From NCBI GenBank assembly GCA_002310115.1, contig DBYI01000110.1, positions 1-24,359 of the forward strand: a stretch of 24,359 bases of DNA. Reading direction: 5' to 3'. The notes beneath the pieces were generated by a model. The model did not search any database and was not told the origin of the DNA. It saw only the letters and a program-made list of their open reading frames with translations. Both the position numbers and the translations under genes were made by a program. The first letter of the stretch is position 1. Each line of letters starts with the position of its first letter. This stretch comes from Ruminococcus flavefaciens. Lineage in GTDB: Bacteria; Bacillota; Clostridia; Oscillospirales; Ruminococcaceae. Of this stretch, positions 1 through 8,477 are shown in pieces.

Positions 1-2706
1 TGCACTGCCTTTGATATTTTCACAACCTGAGAATACTTCAAGGGAGCATATATTCCGATATACTGCCTCTGTAGACCAGCCTTCGCCGACTATTATAGTT
101 TCAATTGAATTACATTGTTTAAACATACCTGCCATATCTGTAACATTAGTAGCATCAAAACAGCTGAGATCAAGATATGATAATGATTTACAATTATAGA
201 ACATATAACTCATATCTGTCACATTTGACGTATCAAAGCTGCTAATATCAAGTTCTTTGCCAGAATAGTTTGAAAACATACCGGACATATCTGTTACATT
301 ACTTGTATCAAATCCACTTACATCGATGTATGATAGCTCAGCGCAACTATTCCACGGCATTTCGAACATATCGCTCATATCAGTAACATTTGAAGTATCA
401 GCATTATGAAGATCTACTGATTTAAGATTTGGCATTTTTACACAGAAATCGCTACAGTCTTCAGGGAGAATAGTTCCCTCTTCAGCTATAATATGTTCAA
501 CTTTCAGTCTATTTATTTCTGTAGGAAGTATAAGTCCATGATAGTCACCTGCACATTTTATTTCGCCCTTAAGATGAAGTGTTCCAGTCTCTGTATCAAA
601 ATATGATTTGTCCTTGTTATTCTCTTTTATAGAAAGGAATCCGGGATTCTCCTGGCCACCATCAACATGAGCATATTTGAAATCGGAATACTGTAATTGA
701 TCATACCGTGTTCCTGCGTCACCTTCTATATTGAAGCAATCTGCAAACATAGACGACCAGCGGGAAGGTACAACTTTTTCTGTAGTCCAGCCGGAACCTA
801 CGTATACAGCAGTAAGAGTATAACATCCTGAGAACATATCATCCATATTTATAACATTTGATGTATCGAAACTGCTTAGATCAATAGATTCTAAATAATA
901 ATTCCATCCAAACATACATGACATGTCAGTAACTTTTGATGTGTCAAAATTACTTAAATCAAGTGAATAATTAGATTCATCCATGAACATGCTTGCCATA
1001 GTTGTTACATTTGATGTATCAAAATTGCTTATATCAAAATAGCAACTATCCACACCCTTAAACATATATGACATATTTGTTACTTTGCTTGTATCAAAGC
1101 CACTTATATCGATTGGATCTGGAGAATGATACCAATTGGCAAACATTCCTTCCATATTCGTAACATTTGAAGTATCAAAGTTAGTGAAATCAATGTATTG
1201 TATTTCGGATTGTTCTGCAAACATATATGACATGTCAGTGACTTTTGAAGTATCAGCATTTCTAAGATCTATTGTTTGCACATTCCTAAAATATGCAAAT
1301 AAGTAACTGCAATCGTCTGGAAGCACAGTTCCTTCATCAGCGATTATATGTTCAATTTCTTGTCCTTCGTCTCGATCAGGAAGAACTATAGAGCCACGAT
1401 GTTTTTCCTTTCTTATATTACCCTTAAGGTGAAGTGTTTTTGTCTCTGCATCATAATGTGATTCGATATCACTTTTATCTTCAAGTGTGAGATATCCAGG
1501 ATTCTCGCTGCCACCGTCTATATGTGCATATTCCGAACCTATATGAGCTTCGTCATATACTGTTCCAGCACCGCCTTTAATACTTTTGCAGCCATAGAAC
1601 ATATATGAATCCTTCTCAACTGACGCAGTTGACCAATACTGGCTGACTATTATTGTTTCAAGTGAATTGCAGTCTTCAAACATTTCCTCCATATTAGTAA
1701 CATCTATTGTATTTATCATACTTAAATCAAGTGATGTAAGCTGATAACAATCCGCAAACATTCGGTTCATGTTAACTACACTAGGTATTCTAAAACTGGT
1801 GATGTCAAGATATGAAAGATTCTCGCAATGCGAGAACATACAGCTCATATCTTCAACATGCTTTGTCTCGAAGCTGCTGAGATCAAGAGAAGTCAAGGAT
1901 GAACAACCACTGAACATTCCGTGCATATCATTAACAAAGTATGTGTTAAAGCTGCTTAGATCAAGGATTTTAAGATTAGGACAAGAAGAAAACATATTAT
2001 TCATATCATAAACGTTTCTTGTATCAAAGCTGCTTAGATCAATAGATTCAAGAGAGCGATCAAAGAAAAACATATTCTTCATGCTATCAACAAATGTTGT
2101 ATCAAAACTACTGAGATCAAGAGACTCAAGACATGTACATGCAGCAAACATTCCCCTCATATCTCTTACATTGCTCGTATCTAATCCTGTAAGATCAATA
2201 GATTTTAAAGGTGACCAAGGCACAACAAAAGACACTTCTTCTTTGTATAGCGCATCATATACATCATTATCTGCGAACATATAAGACATGTCTTTAACAT
2301 TAGAAGAATCTGCATTTTTAAGATCTATTGTTTCTACATAATCAAGCCCCAACAGTAACCATCTGCAATCTTCAGGAAGCACCGTTCCCTCATCAGCAAT
2401 AATATGGATAACGTCACGATTGGCAACACCTTCAGGCAATACTAAGCCTGTCTCATCTCCGCCGTTTCTTACATATCCTTTAAGGTGAAGTGTCTTTGTC
2501 TCTGCGTCATAATATGACTCGTCTTCACACTTCTCCAATTCCACTTCGCTGATTGTCGCTATTTCTACCGTTTCGCCTGTTGGCAAATTTACTTCCGCGG
2601 CTTTTGCAAAGATCATGCTTGAGTCTGGCCATAAATCAGCTGTGTTTAATGATGTAAGAGCTAAAGATGTTACAAATGCAGCAGCTTTTTTCCATTTGTT
2701 TTTCAT
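1..2706 (-). CDS. BspA-like (DUF285) repeat surface protein, C-terminus beyond window
   Basis: The minus-strand frame is open from ATG at 2706 (strong GGGAGG Shine-Dalgarno just upstream) to base 1 without a stop, giving 902 visible residues. The N-terminus (MKNKWKKAAAFVTSLALTS) is a signal peptide. The rest is built from about 24-residue BspA/DUF285 repeats of the form LDLSSFDTSNVTDMSxMF. These sit in at least three larger modules. Each module opens with a YDAETKTLHLKG header (near residues 65, 415 and 701), followed by an HIIADEGTVLPEDC segment, and closes with a C..IKG.AGT..YD tail and an NPGYL segment. The window starts inside the tail of module 3. The family (TIGR02167/PF03382) is typical of secreted or cell-surface proteins of gut Firmicutes and mycoplasmas, probably adhesins. 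Substrate and anchoring are unknown because the C-terminus is missing; a dockerin or sortase signal could lie outside. Confidence 0.9.
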   Translation of the reverse strand, partial: MKNKWKKAAAFVTSLALTSLNTADLWPDSSMIFAKAAEVNLPTGETVEIATISEVELEKCEDESYYDAETKTLHLKGYVRNGGDETGLVLPEGVANRDVIHIIADEGTVLPEDCRWLLLGLDYVETIDLKNADSSNVKDMSYMFADNDVYDALYKEEVSFVVPWSPLKSIDLTGLDTSNVRDMRGMFAACTCLESLDLSSFDTTFVDSMKNMFFFDRSLESIDLSSFDTRNVYDMNNMFSSCPNLKILDLSSFNTYFVNDMHGMFSGCSSLTSLDLSSFETKHVEDMSCMFSHCENLSYLDITSFRIPSVVNMNRMFADCYQLTSLDLSMINTIDVTNMEEMFEDCNSLETIIVSQYWSTASVEKDSYMFYGCKSIKGGAGTVYDEAHIGSEYAHIDGGSENPGYLTLEDKSDIESHYDAETKTLHLKGNIRKEKHRGSIVLPDRDEGQEIEHIIADEGTVLPDDCSYLFAYFRNVQTIDLRNADTSKVTDMSYMFAEQSEIQYIDFTNFDTSNVTNMEGMFANWYHSPDPIDISGFDTSKVTNMSYMFKGVDSCYFDISNFDTSNVTTMASMFMDESNYSLDLSNFDTSKVTDMSCMFGWNYYLESIDLSSFDTSNVINMDDMFSGCYTLTAVYVGSGWTTEKVVPSRWSSMFADCFNIEGDAGTRYDQLQYSDFKYAHVDGGQENPGFLSIKENNKDKSYFDTETGTLHLKGEIKCAGDYHGLILPTEINRLKVEHIIAEEGTILPEDCSDFCVKMPNLKSVDLHNADTSNVTDMSDMFEMPWNSCAELSYIDVSGFDTSNVTDMSGMFSNYSGKELDISSFDTSNVTDMSYMFYNCKSLSYLDLSCFDATNVTDMAGMFKQCNSIETIIVGEGWSTEAVYRNICSLEVFSGCENIKGSA

Positions 2707-2806
2707 AAATGGTTCCTCCCTGGTAATAATTTTGGTTTGTTTGTTATAAATGCGGCACAAAATTATTCGAAAATAAAGTGCTGATCAATAAGTAATAACA
2801 TGTAAT

Positions 2807-2836
2807 ATTATATCCGAATTATACGTAAAGTTCTAA
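2807..2836 (-). promoter_or_regulatory. Candidate promoter for the DUF285 gene (weak)
   Basis: On the minus strand a TATAAT lies at 2812-2807. The best -35 at 18 bp is TTAGAA (2836-2831), which matches the consensus at only three positions. A second TATAAT at 2823-2818 has no credible -35. The location, about 100 bp before the start codon, is plausible, but neither is convincing. Confidence 0.3.
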
Positions 2837-2866
2837 CAAATTCTTGCTAATAATTAGTTCTAAATC

Positions 2867-2901
2867 AAAACAGGAGACCTATGCATAAGATCTCCTGTTT
2901 T
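2867..2901 (-). terminator. Intrinsic terminator after the LPxTG gene
   Basis: A perfect 11-bp inverted repeat (AAAACAGGAGA / TCTCCTGTTTT) with a 13-nt loop lies about 50 bp past the stop of the gene ending at 2949. Reading on the minus strand the stem ends in TTTT and AT-rich sequence. It separates that gene from the DUF285 gene, so the two are probably not one operon. The stem also ends in a T run on the plus strand, so it may work in both directions. Confidence 0.8.
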
Positions 2902-2948
2902 TTATGTGATATCTTTTAGTCTGCTCAATTGTATTAAGCAGCAATTAC

Positions 2949-5900
2949 TTAGTGCTTGTTTTCTTTCCGACGAAAGATACCAGAATGCATAACTGTAAAT
3001 AGACCTATTCCTATCATTGAGAATGCCCCGAAGATTATAAGTATATTCAACATAGAGTTGTTTCCTGTCTGAGGCAGAACGATTATTTCACCAGAAGAAT
3101 TTGTTCCTTCAGCTGTATCGGCATCAACTGTATATACATCAAGAATATTACCGTTTTTGTCTTTCATCTTGATCTCTAATTTGTTATCGGATACAGCTGA
3201 AACCTCAGAACTATCTACTTTTTTCATTGTTTTGCCCTGATAATCAATAATTGCCCAACTGCGTATTCTTTTTACATTATCACTATTTTCGATGTTCTTG
3301 ACTTGTGCAATTATTACAGCTTCTTTTCCAACTTTATCAACTGCTGTAATTGTGGCTTCACCAGAAGAAATTGCTTTTACAAGTCCTTTTTCATCTACAG
3401 TTGCAATTTTAGAATCTGAAGAAGTAAATGAAACTATTTCTTTGTTTCCTGTAATTTTAAATGTTCTGTTTTCCAGCAGTTCAATTGTTTTTGCGTTAAG
3501 TATTAAATCAGCATAATCATTGGTTATATCTGCAGAATATTCATTGATTTCAGTACCTGTATAGTCTCTTGCCTTATTGTTGATTTTTAATGTGAGATCA
3601 GTAGAAGTTCTGAAATCACCTTTGATTATAAATGTATCTGTATATTTATCATCTGCCAGATACAGCTGCGGTTCGATAGTGATATCGCCCTTGACATTTC
3701 CAACAGATACAGATTCATTGTTTATGGTAGAAATATCCATGACCTTGGTGAATTTAATGGTTATTGAGTTTTCACCAAGAGTATAACTCTTCACACCAGG
3801 AACGCTTGTGTTTATAAGGTTGAAATCAAGATCAAATTTCGGAGGAGGTACTTCAAATTCTTCGCTCTTAATTAAATCAAAGCCTTCCTTTTCGCATGTA
3901 ACATAGTATCTTCCCTCGGGAACATCCCATGCGTATGATCCAGCATCATCAGTGATAAGAGGATTGATCTGATCATAGTCTTCTGCATTCCATTTTTCCC
4001 ATTTGCCGGTATCCTCGTTCAGTATATAGCATGTTACAACTGCACCGCTCACGGTATTGGATTTGATACCTTCATATACGATACCTGATGGATCGATTAC
4101 TGTATTGATATGACCATCGTTTCTATATGCAGTATTACTATTACTATTACTATTACCTGTAACTCCATCGATAGCATCAAAACATTCCGAAATTTGATCA
4201 TTTTTATATCTTTGAAAATCGAAAATATCAGCCAGTCCTTCGTTGATTACATCAAGTAATGATGAAGAATAACCATAATCCACACGGCCAGCGAAATCAC
4301 CTATAAATGTTGAAAATACTGTCCAGTTCCTTTCTAAATCAGTAAGCCAAACGTTTGTTTCATAAGCAGAAGAATTGGGATTAAGATTCGACATTACTTC
4401 ATCATATCGGTCAGAAGCATGTGTATTTGCCCGCACCAGATCAGCACCACCGCTTATAGAATTATAAACCGGACCAAAAAACGACCCTTCTTCATTGGCA
4501 ACATCTGTTAAGGATGCTATGAAATCTGTAAAGTTTTGAACATGTTCGGTTCCCTTATCAAGAAACTTATCAAAATCAAAACCATTATCACTATCATCAT
4601 CTTCTTCGTTTTCATCGGCATATACTTTTATAGGATTTATAACAAACTGATTATTAATGTCCAAAAATGGAGCTGGGGACCAAGAAATCCTATCCTGTAT
4701 ATTATTAGGTTCCTTAACGCCAGATTCAATATAAATATGCGACGGAACACTTCCATCATCAGGAGAAATAACACGTGCAAATGCATAATAGTCATCAATT
4801 TCATAATGTGATTTTCCGTATGTTGTATATGCTTCATCAATCTGTTCAAATACCGATTTGTCAAAATTACCGGCAAGGCCATTGGCAGAAGCGTTATAAT
4901 TTCGTAAAGTCTTGAAATAAACATTGAAAAGCTTGCCGTCAAGTTCAATCTTAGAGTAAGCTTTTCTGAAACCGTAGTCTTCTGCATTTTCTACTATTTT
5001 ATCAGTTTCAGTAACTTTGCCATCAATAGTGAATTTATCTGCACTATAAAAATAACAATCGGTAAGTCTTTTTCCGCTCTTGCTATTAAGTCTTATAATC
5101 GAGCTTGAATCATCTATCTTTATATTTTCCGAGTCATAATTAGATAGATCGATATAATCTATTAATTTCTGTGCCTTAACTTCCGGGATTATTTCGTCAG
5201 GCTTGTGGATAATTATAAAGTTAAGTGATCCAGGAACATAATTATGATTTGATTCATCAAAATATTTACCTTCAGGCGTTATCCATGCTTCTTCCTTTTC
5301 ATCATAATCAGCCCATAGGTACTTAGAATCGCTGCCTTTTTTACTTCTGACAAGAATAGTATCGATCCTGTCAGAATTTGAAGTCGTTATCTTGAATCGC
5401 ATGCTTCCAGCAGGATAATACTGAATGACCGGACGCTCACCTTTTGTGAATATTCCAGTAATATCAAGAGTTTCATCATATTTGTTGAGATTTGTAGGAG
5501 CATGAGAGCAGTATATTAACTCTACCTTGCTTATGGAAGGTGTTTTTACAGAATAAGTAACTTTAATGCTATCTGTTTGTTCCATTCCGCAAACTGCATA
5601 TATTGAATATTCATTTGATTCATCATTTTTTGGCAGATTTATAGTTGCTATATATTTTCCTGTATACTTATTTGCAGTAGTTTCGCCTACGATCTTATTA
5701 CCAAAATATATTTTGACTTTCTTGCCAGGTTCTGCAATGCCATATACATCACAATTCAGATTGCTTACAGTACTCTGAGCAGAGATAGTCAGCTTGGGGA
5801 TTGTAAGTGCCATTTCAGGAAGTGATTGTGTCCAGTTATAGTTGTAAGAATTAAAGAACATTCTCGTTTTTACTATATATGCACTATCTGTGTAAGCGTC

Positions 5901-7940
5901 TATTCTTGCTGAGAAATGAATAGTTCCTCTTGGCTTTTCAACTGAAAAAATACTATTGTTTCCAGCAAATGAAACTTTATTGTCATCAGAATCTGTAAAA
6001 ACAGAGCTTTCAATTAGAACAAGTCCCTCAGGAAGACTGAGTTCAAAACTAACTGTTTGATTATTGGTCATACCTGAACAAATCCAGTCATTAAGATTGT
6101 ATTTAACACTGAAATTAGCAATACCACCAACTATATTTGCTGCTGAACTTACACTTACAACAGGACTGTCATCTTTAAAAACAGTTGCCCTCTTATCGTT
6201 CAGTGAATTACAACCTTTAAATGTGTTTTCATCGAACTTAAAATAGCTTGCTTTATTGCCGATATCAGAAAGAACAGAACAACCAGCGAAGGCGAAATTT
6301 CTGACTATATCTATTTTTTCAGGCAAAACAGCTTTGGTAAGTGAAGAACAATTGCTGAAAGCGTTCTCAGAAAGCACTGATACTTTTTCAGGAATTGTAA
6401 TCTCTGTTAAAGCTGAACAGCCTTCAAAAGCAGATTTTTCAATCTTTGCAACTGTTCCAGGAATAGCTATTTCTTTAAGTGCACGGCAGTTCTTGAATGA
6501 AAAGCTTCCGATAGTGCTAAGGGAAACTGGTATTTTCAGATCTGTAAGTGCAATGTCATCTGTGAACAATCCAAGATCATCACTGCTGTTCAGTTCTGTT
6601 ATTGTATCCGGAAGAGATACTTTTTTCAGGACATCACATTGTGCGAATGCACCGCCTCCGATATATGAAACAGATAATGGAACATAAATCTCTGAAAGGC
6701 TGTCGCAATTCTGAAAAGCGCAGATTCCCAGATAATCTATTCCATCATGAATATCAATTGAAGAAAGCGATGTACAATTGCAGAAAGTACTGTCGTCGAT
6801 ACGTGTAACAAGTTCAGGAATACTGAAATTATCCAGATGTATACAATCCTTAAATACGCCTTTTCCAATCTTGGTTACAGTTTCAGGAAGCTTTATGTTA
6901 GTGAGCGAAGTACAGCCTGAGAATGTATAATCACCGATTTCAGTCAATGTTTCAGATAAAACTACATTTTCAAGCATTGAGCAATTTGAAAACATTCCTT
7001 TATCACTGCTTGATTTAAGAATGGTTATACTTTCAGGGAATTTAACATCTTTAAGACTTTGACAGTCAGCAAAAATTGAATATCCCAGAGAAGTTACAGT
7101 TTCAGGTATCTCAATACTTGTAAGTCCACTGCCTACGAATGCCATATTTCCAATAGCAGTAACAGATTCAGGTATATTGAAATCAGTAAGTGAAATACAT
7201 TTTGCGAAGGCATTTTTACCTATATAATCTATTGTAGAATTAAGACTGATATCTGTAAGCCCTTCACAACCCATAAATGTATTGTCTTCAATTCGTGATA
7301 TAGAATCAGGAATTTGGATTGATTTCAGTTTTATACAGCCTGAGAATGCACCATCCTGAATACTGGTAATACTATCAGGTAAAATCACGGACTCAAGAGC
7401 TATACATCCATTAAATGCATCGTGATTGATTCGTAATACAGTTTCAGGAATTGTTGCTGATACAATATTCTTATTTCCTGCAAAAGCAGCATAGCCGATT
7501 TCTGTTACTGATAATCCACCAAGTGTGTCAGGGATTACTAATTCAGAATCCTCTCCGGTATAGCTGTCAATTACGGCTTTACCGTTAGAAATATAGTATT
7601 TGTATCCGTTTTCTTCTGCCATAGAAGCTTTTTTTAAAGAAAGAGAATTATCAGAAGCATACGATAAAACTGTTGTCGTAACTGAAGGAATGTTTGATAA
7701 TAAAGATGTCGAGGATACAAAGCTGTCATTTGCAATAGATGATTCTGTAACAAAATCAATACTGCCATCAATAACTGAAACTTCATCAAAAGCTGTTATA
7801 TCAGTTGATGAAATATCATAATCAGCTTCTTGAACAGATATTCCCTGAACTACTGCAGGAATTGAAAGATTTGAAATGATTACAGTCATCGCAAGGGTTC
7901 CGCTGATCAAAGATTTGCATTGTTTGATAAAACTTTTCAT
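2949..7940 (-). CDS. LPxTG-anchored leucine-rich-repeat (LRR_5/BspA) surface protein
   Basis: This 1663-residue cell-wall protein starts at ATG 7940 behind AAGGAG. Residues 1-33 are a signal peptide. Residues about 112-582 carry some twenty LRR_5 repeats (pattern LxxIxIPxxVTxIGxxAFxGC). Residues about 592-820 look like beta-sandwich Ig-like domains. A long unassigned region follows. A module found in large clostridial LRR proteins (IDPSGIVYEGIKSNTVSGAV, then YAWDVPEGRYYV) precedes an Ig-like segment and a Big_2-type domain (SSDSKIATVDEKGLVKAISS). The end is a classic sortase signal: LPQTG at 1622-1626, a hydrophobic helix and the tail RRKENKH. The protein should be covalently linked to peptidoglycan and expose the LRR solenoid, probably for adhesion. 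No sortase gene is in the window and the ligand is unknown. Some repeats, for example near residues 310 and 450, carry short SSDD/SSDK inserts. Confidence 0.93.
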   Translation of the reverse strand: MKSFIKQCKSLISGTLAMTVIISNLSIPAVVQGISVQEADYDISSTDITAFDEVSVIDGSIDFVTESSIANDSFVSSTSLLSNIPSVTTTVLSYASDNSLSLKKASMAEENGYKYYISNGKAVIDSYTGEDSELVIPDTLGGLSVTEIGYAAFAGNKNIVSATIPETVLRINHDAFNGCIALESVILPDSITSIQDGAFSGCIKLKSIQIPDSISRIEDNTFMGCEGLTDISLNSTIDYIGKNAFAKCISLTDFNIPESVTAIGNMAFVGSGLTSIEIPETVTSLGYSIFADCQSLKDVKFPESITILKSSSDKGMFSNCSMLENVVLSETLTEIGDYTFSGCTSLTNIKLPETVTKIGKGVFKDCIHLDNFSIPELVTRIDDSTFCNCTSLSSIDIHDGIDYLGICAFQNCDSLSEIYVPLSVSYIGGGAFAQCDVLKKVSLPDTITELNSSDDLGLFTDDIALTDLKIPVSLSTIGSFSFKNCRALKEIAIPGTVAKIEKSAFEGCSALTEITIPEKVSVLSENAFSNCSSLTKAVLPEKIDIVRNFAFAGCSVLSDIGNKASYFKFDENTFKGCNSLNDKRATVFKDDSPVVSVSSAANIVGGIANFSVKYNLNDWICSGMTNNQTVSFELSLPEGLVLIESSVFTDSDDNKVSFAGNNSIFSVEKPRGTIHFSARIDAYTDSAYIVKTRMFFNSYNYNWTQSLPEMALTIPKLTISAQSTVSNLNCDVYGIAEPGKKVKIYFGNKIVGETTANKYTGKYIATINLPKNDESNEYSIYAVCGMEQTDSIKVTYSVKTPSISKVELIYCSHAPTNLNKYDETLDITGIFTKGERPVIQYYPAGSMRFKITTSNSDRIDTILVRSKKGSDSKYLWADYDEKEEAWITPEGKYFDESNHNYVPGSLNFIIIHKPDEIIPEVKAQKLIDYIDLSNYDSENIKIDDSSSIIRLNSKSGKRLTDCYFYSADKFTIDGKVTETDKIVENAEDYGFRKAYSKIELDGKLFNVYFKTLRNYNASANGLAGNFDKSVFEQIDEAYTTYGKSHYEIDDYYAFARVISPDDGSVPSHIYIESGVKEPNNIQDRISWSPAPFLDINNQFVINPIKVYADENEEDDDSDNGFDFDKFLDKGTEHVQNFTDFIASLTDVANEEGSFFGPVYNSISGGADLVRANTHASDRYDEVMSNLNPNSSAYETNVWLTDLERNWTVFSTFIGDFAGRVDYGYSSSLLDVINEGLADIFDFQRYKNDQISECFDAIDGVTGNSNSNSNTAYRNDGHINTVIDPSGIVYEGIKSNTVSGAVVTCYILNEDTGKWEKWNAEDYDQINPLITDDAGSYAWDVPEGRYYVTCEKEGFDLIKSEEFEVPPPKFDLDFNLINTSVPGVKSYTLGENSITIKFTKVMDISTINNESVSVGNVKGDITIEPQLYLADDKYTDTFIIKGDFRTSTDLTLKINNKARDYTGTEINEYSADITNDYADLILNAKTIELLENRTFKITGNKEIVSFTSSDSKIATVDEKGLVKAISSGEATITAVDKVGKEAVIIAQVKNIENSDNVKRIRSWAIIDYQGKTMKKVDSSEVSAVSDNKLEIKMKDKNGNILDVYTVDADTAEGTNSSGEIIVLPQTGNNSMLNILIIFGAFSMIGIGLFTVMHSGIFRRKENKH

Positions 7941-8122
7941 GATCTGACTCCTTTATTTTTATACTGATAACAATACATAAAACAGTGATAATATTGGTTT
8001 CACTTATAAATAATAACATATCACCCCCTGAGTTTTCAGTACTGAATTATATATTGTTATATCAAAAGCAATGAATACAAATACCAAAATTTTTACTTGA
8101 TTAATCCAACATTATAAAATTT

Positions 8123-8151
8123 ATTATATACATTATAACTACAAATGTCAA
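8123..8151 (-). promoter_or_regulatory. Consensus sigma-A promoter for the LPxTG gene
   Basis: On the minus strand TTGACA (8151-8146) and TATAAT (8128-8123) are separated by exactly 17 bp, a perfect match to the housekeeping consensus. Transcription would start near 8116, leaving a 5' leader of about 175 nt before ATG 7940. The array of GATAGTAA motifs at 8210-8263 lies upstream of it. Confidence 0.85.
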
Positions 8152-8209
8152 ATCCAATTTTGCTATATCATTACAGAATACTGTAGGCAAACATATGATG
8201 AGATTAAGT

Positions 8210-8263
8210 GATAGTAAACGGCAGTGACAGTAAGTGGGAGTAAATGATAGTAATCGATAGTAA
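8210..8263. repeat. Five GATAGTAA-like motifs, four in 10-bp phase
   Basis: Motifs begin at 8210 (GATAGTAA), 8226 (GACAGTAA), 8236 (GGGAGTAA), 8246 (GATAGTAA) and 8256 (GATAGTAA). The last four are spaced exactly 10 bp apart, so they face the same side of the helix. In the minus direction (TTACTATC) they lie about 60-120 bp upstream of the -35 of the LPxTG gene. Between them and the end of the GH9-GH16 gene is only that gene's terminator. Such phased direct repeats are typical of cooperative binding by response regulators. The protein involved is unknown. Confidence 0.5.
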
Positions 8264-8271
8264 ATGATTCG

Positions 8272-8306
8272 AAAAAACGCCGAGGGAGCATAATCTCCTC
8301 GGCGTT
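8272..8306 (-). terminator. Intrinsic terminator after the GH9-GH16 gene
   Basis: A GC-rich 10-bp stem (AACGCCGAGG / CCTCGGCGTT) encloses an 11-nt loop. Read on the minus strand the stem is followed by a run of T (the A run at 8272-8277). It lies about 170 bp past the stop codon at 8478. Confidence 0.85.
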
Positions 8307-8354
8307 CTTAATTATACAGATGGGTTTAGTTGGCGCTTACTTGTTAAGATATAA

Positions 8355-8382
8355 GAAACGCTCCCAAGATTGAGAGCGTTTC
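8355..8382 (-). terminator. Second hairpin downstream of the GH9-GH16 gene
   Basis: The 9-bp stem GAAACGCTC / GAGCGTTTC can extend by two more pairs past one mismatch, giving a tight loop. It lies between the stop codon and the stronger terminator. The trailing sequence on the minus strand is TTCTTATATCTT, not a clean T run, so it may be an auxiliary terminator or a 3' stabilising hairpin. Confidence 0.45.
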
Positions 8383-8477
8383 ACATGTTAGAATAGTATA
8401 GTTTTTGATACTTTTAAGCAATATGGACTTATATATAACTTTATTGTATCTAACAACTTAGAAGGAAGAATATCCGA

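Noticed and set aside
4637..4987. A 116-codon minus-strand frame inside the LPxTG gene
   Set aside because: It lies in another frame within a clearly coding LRR-protein gene and shows no ribosome binding site or family features.
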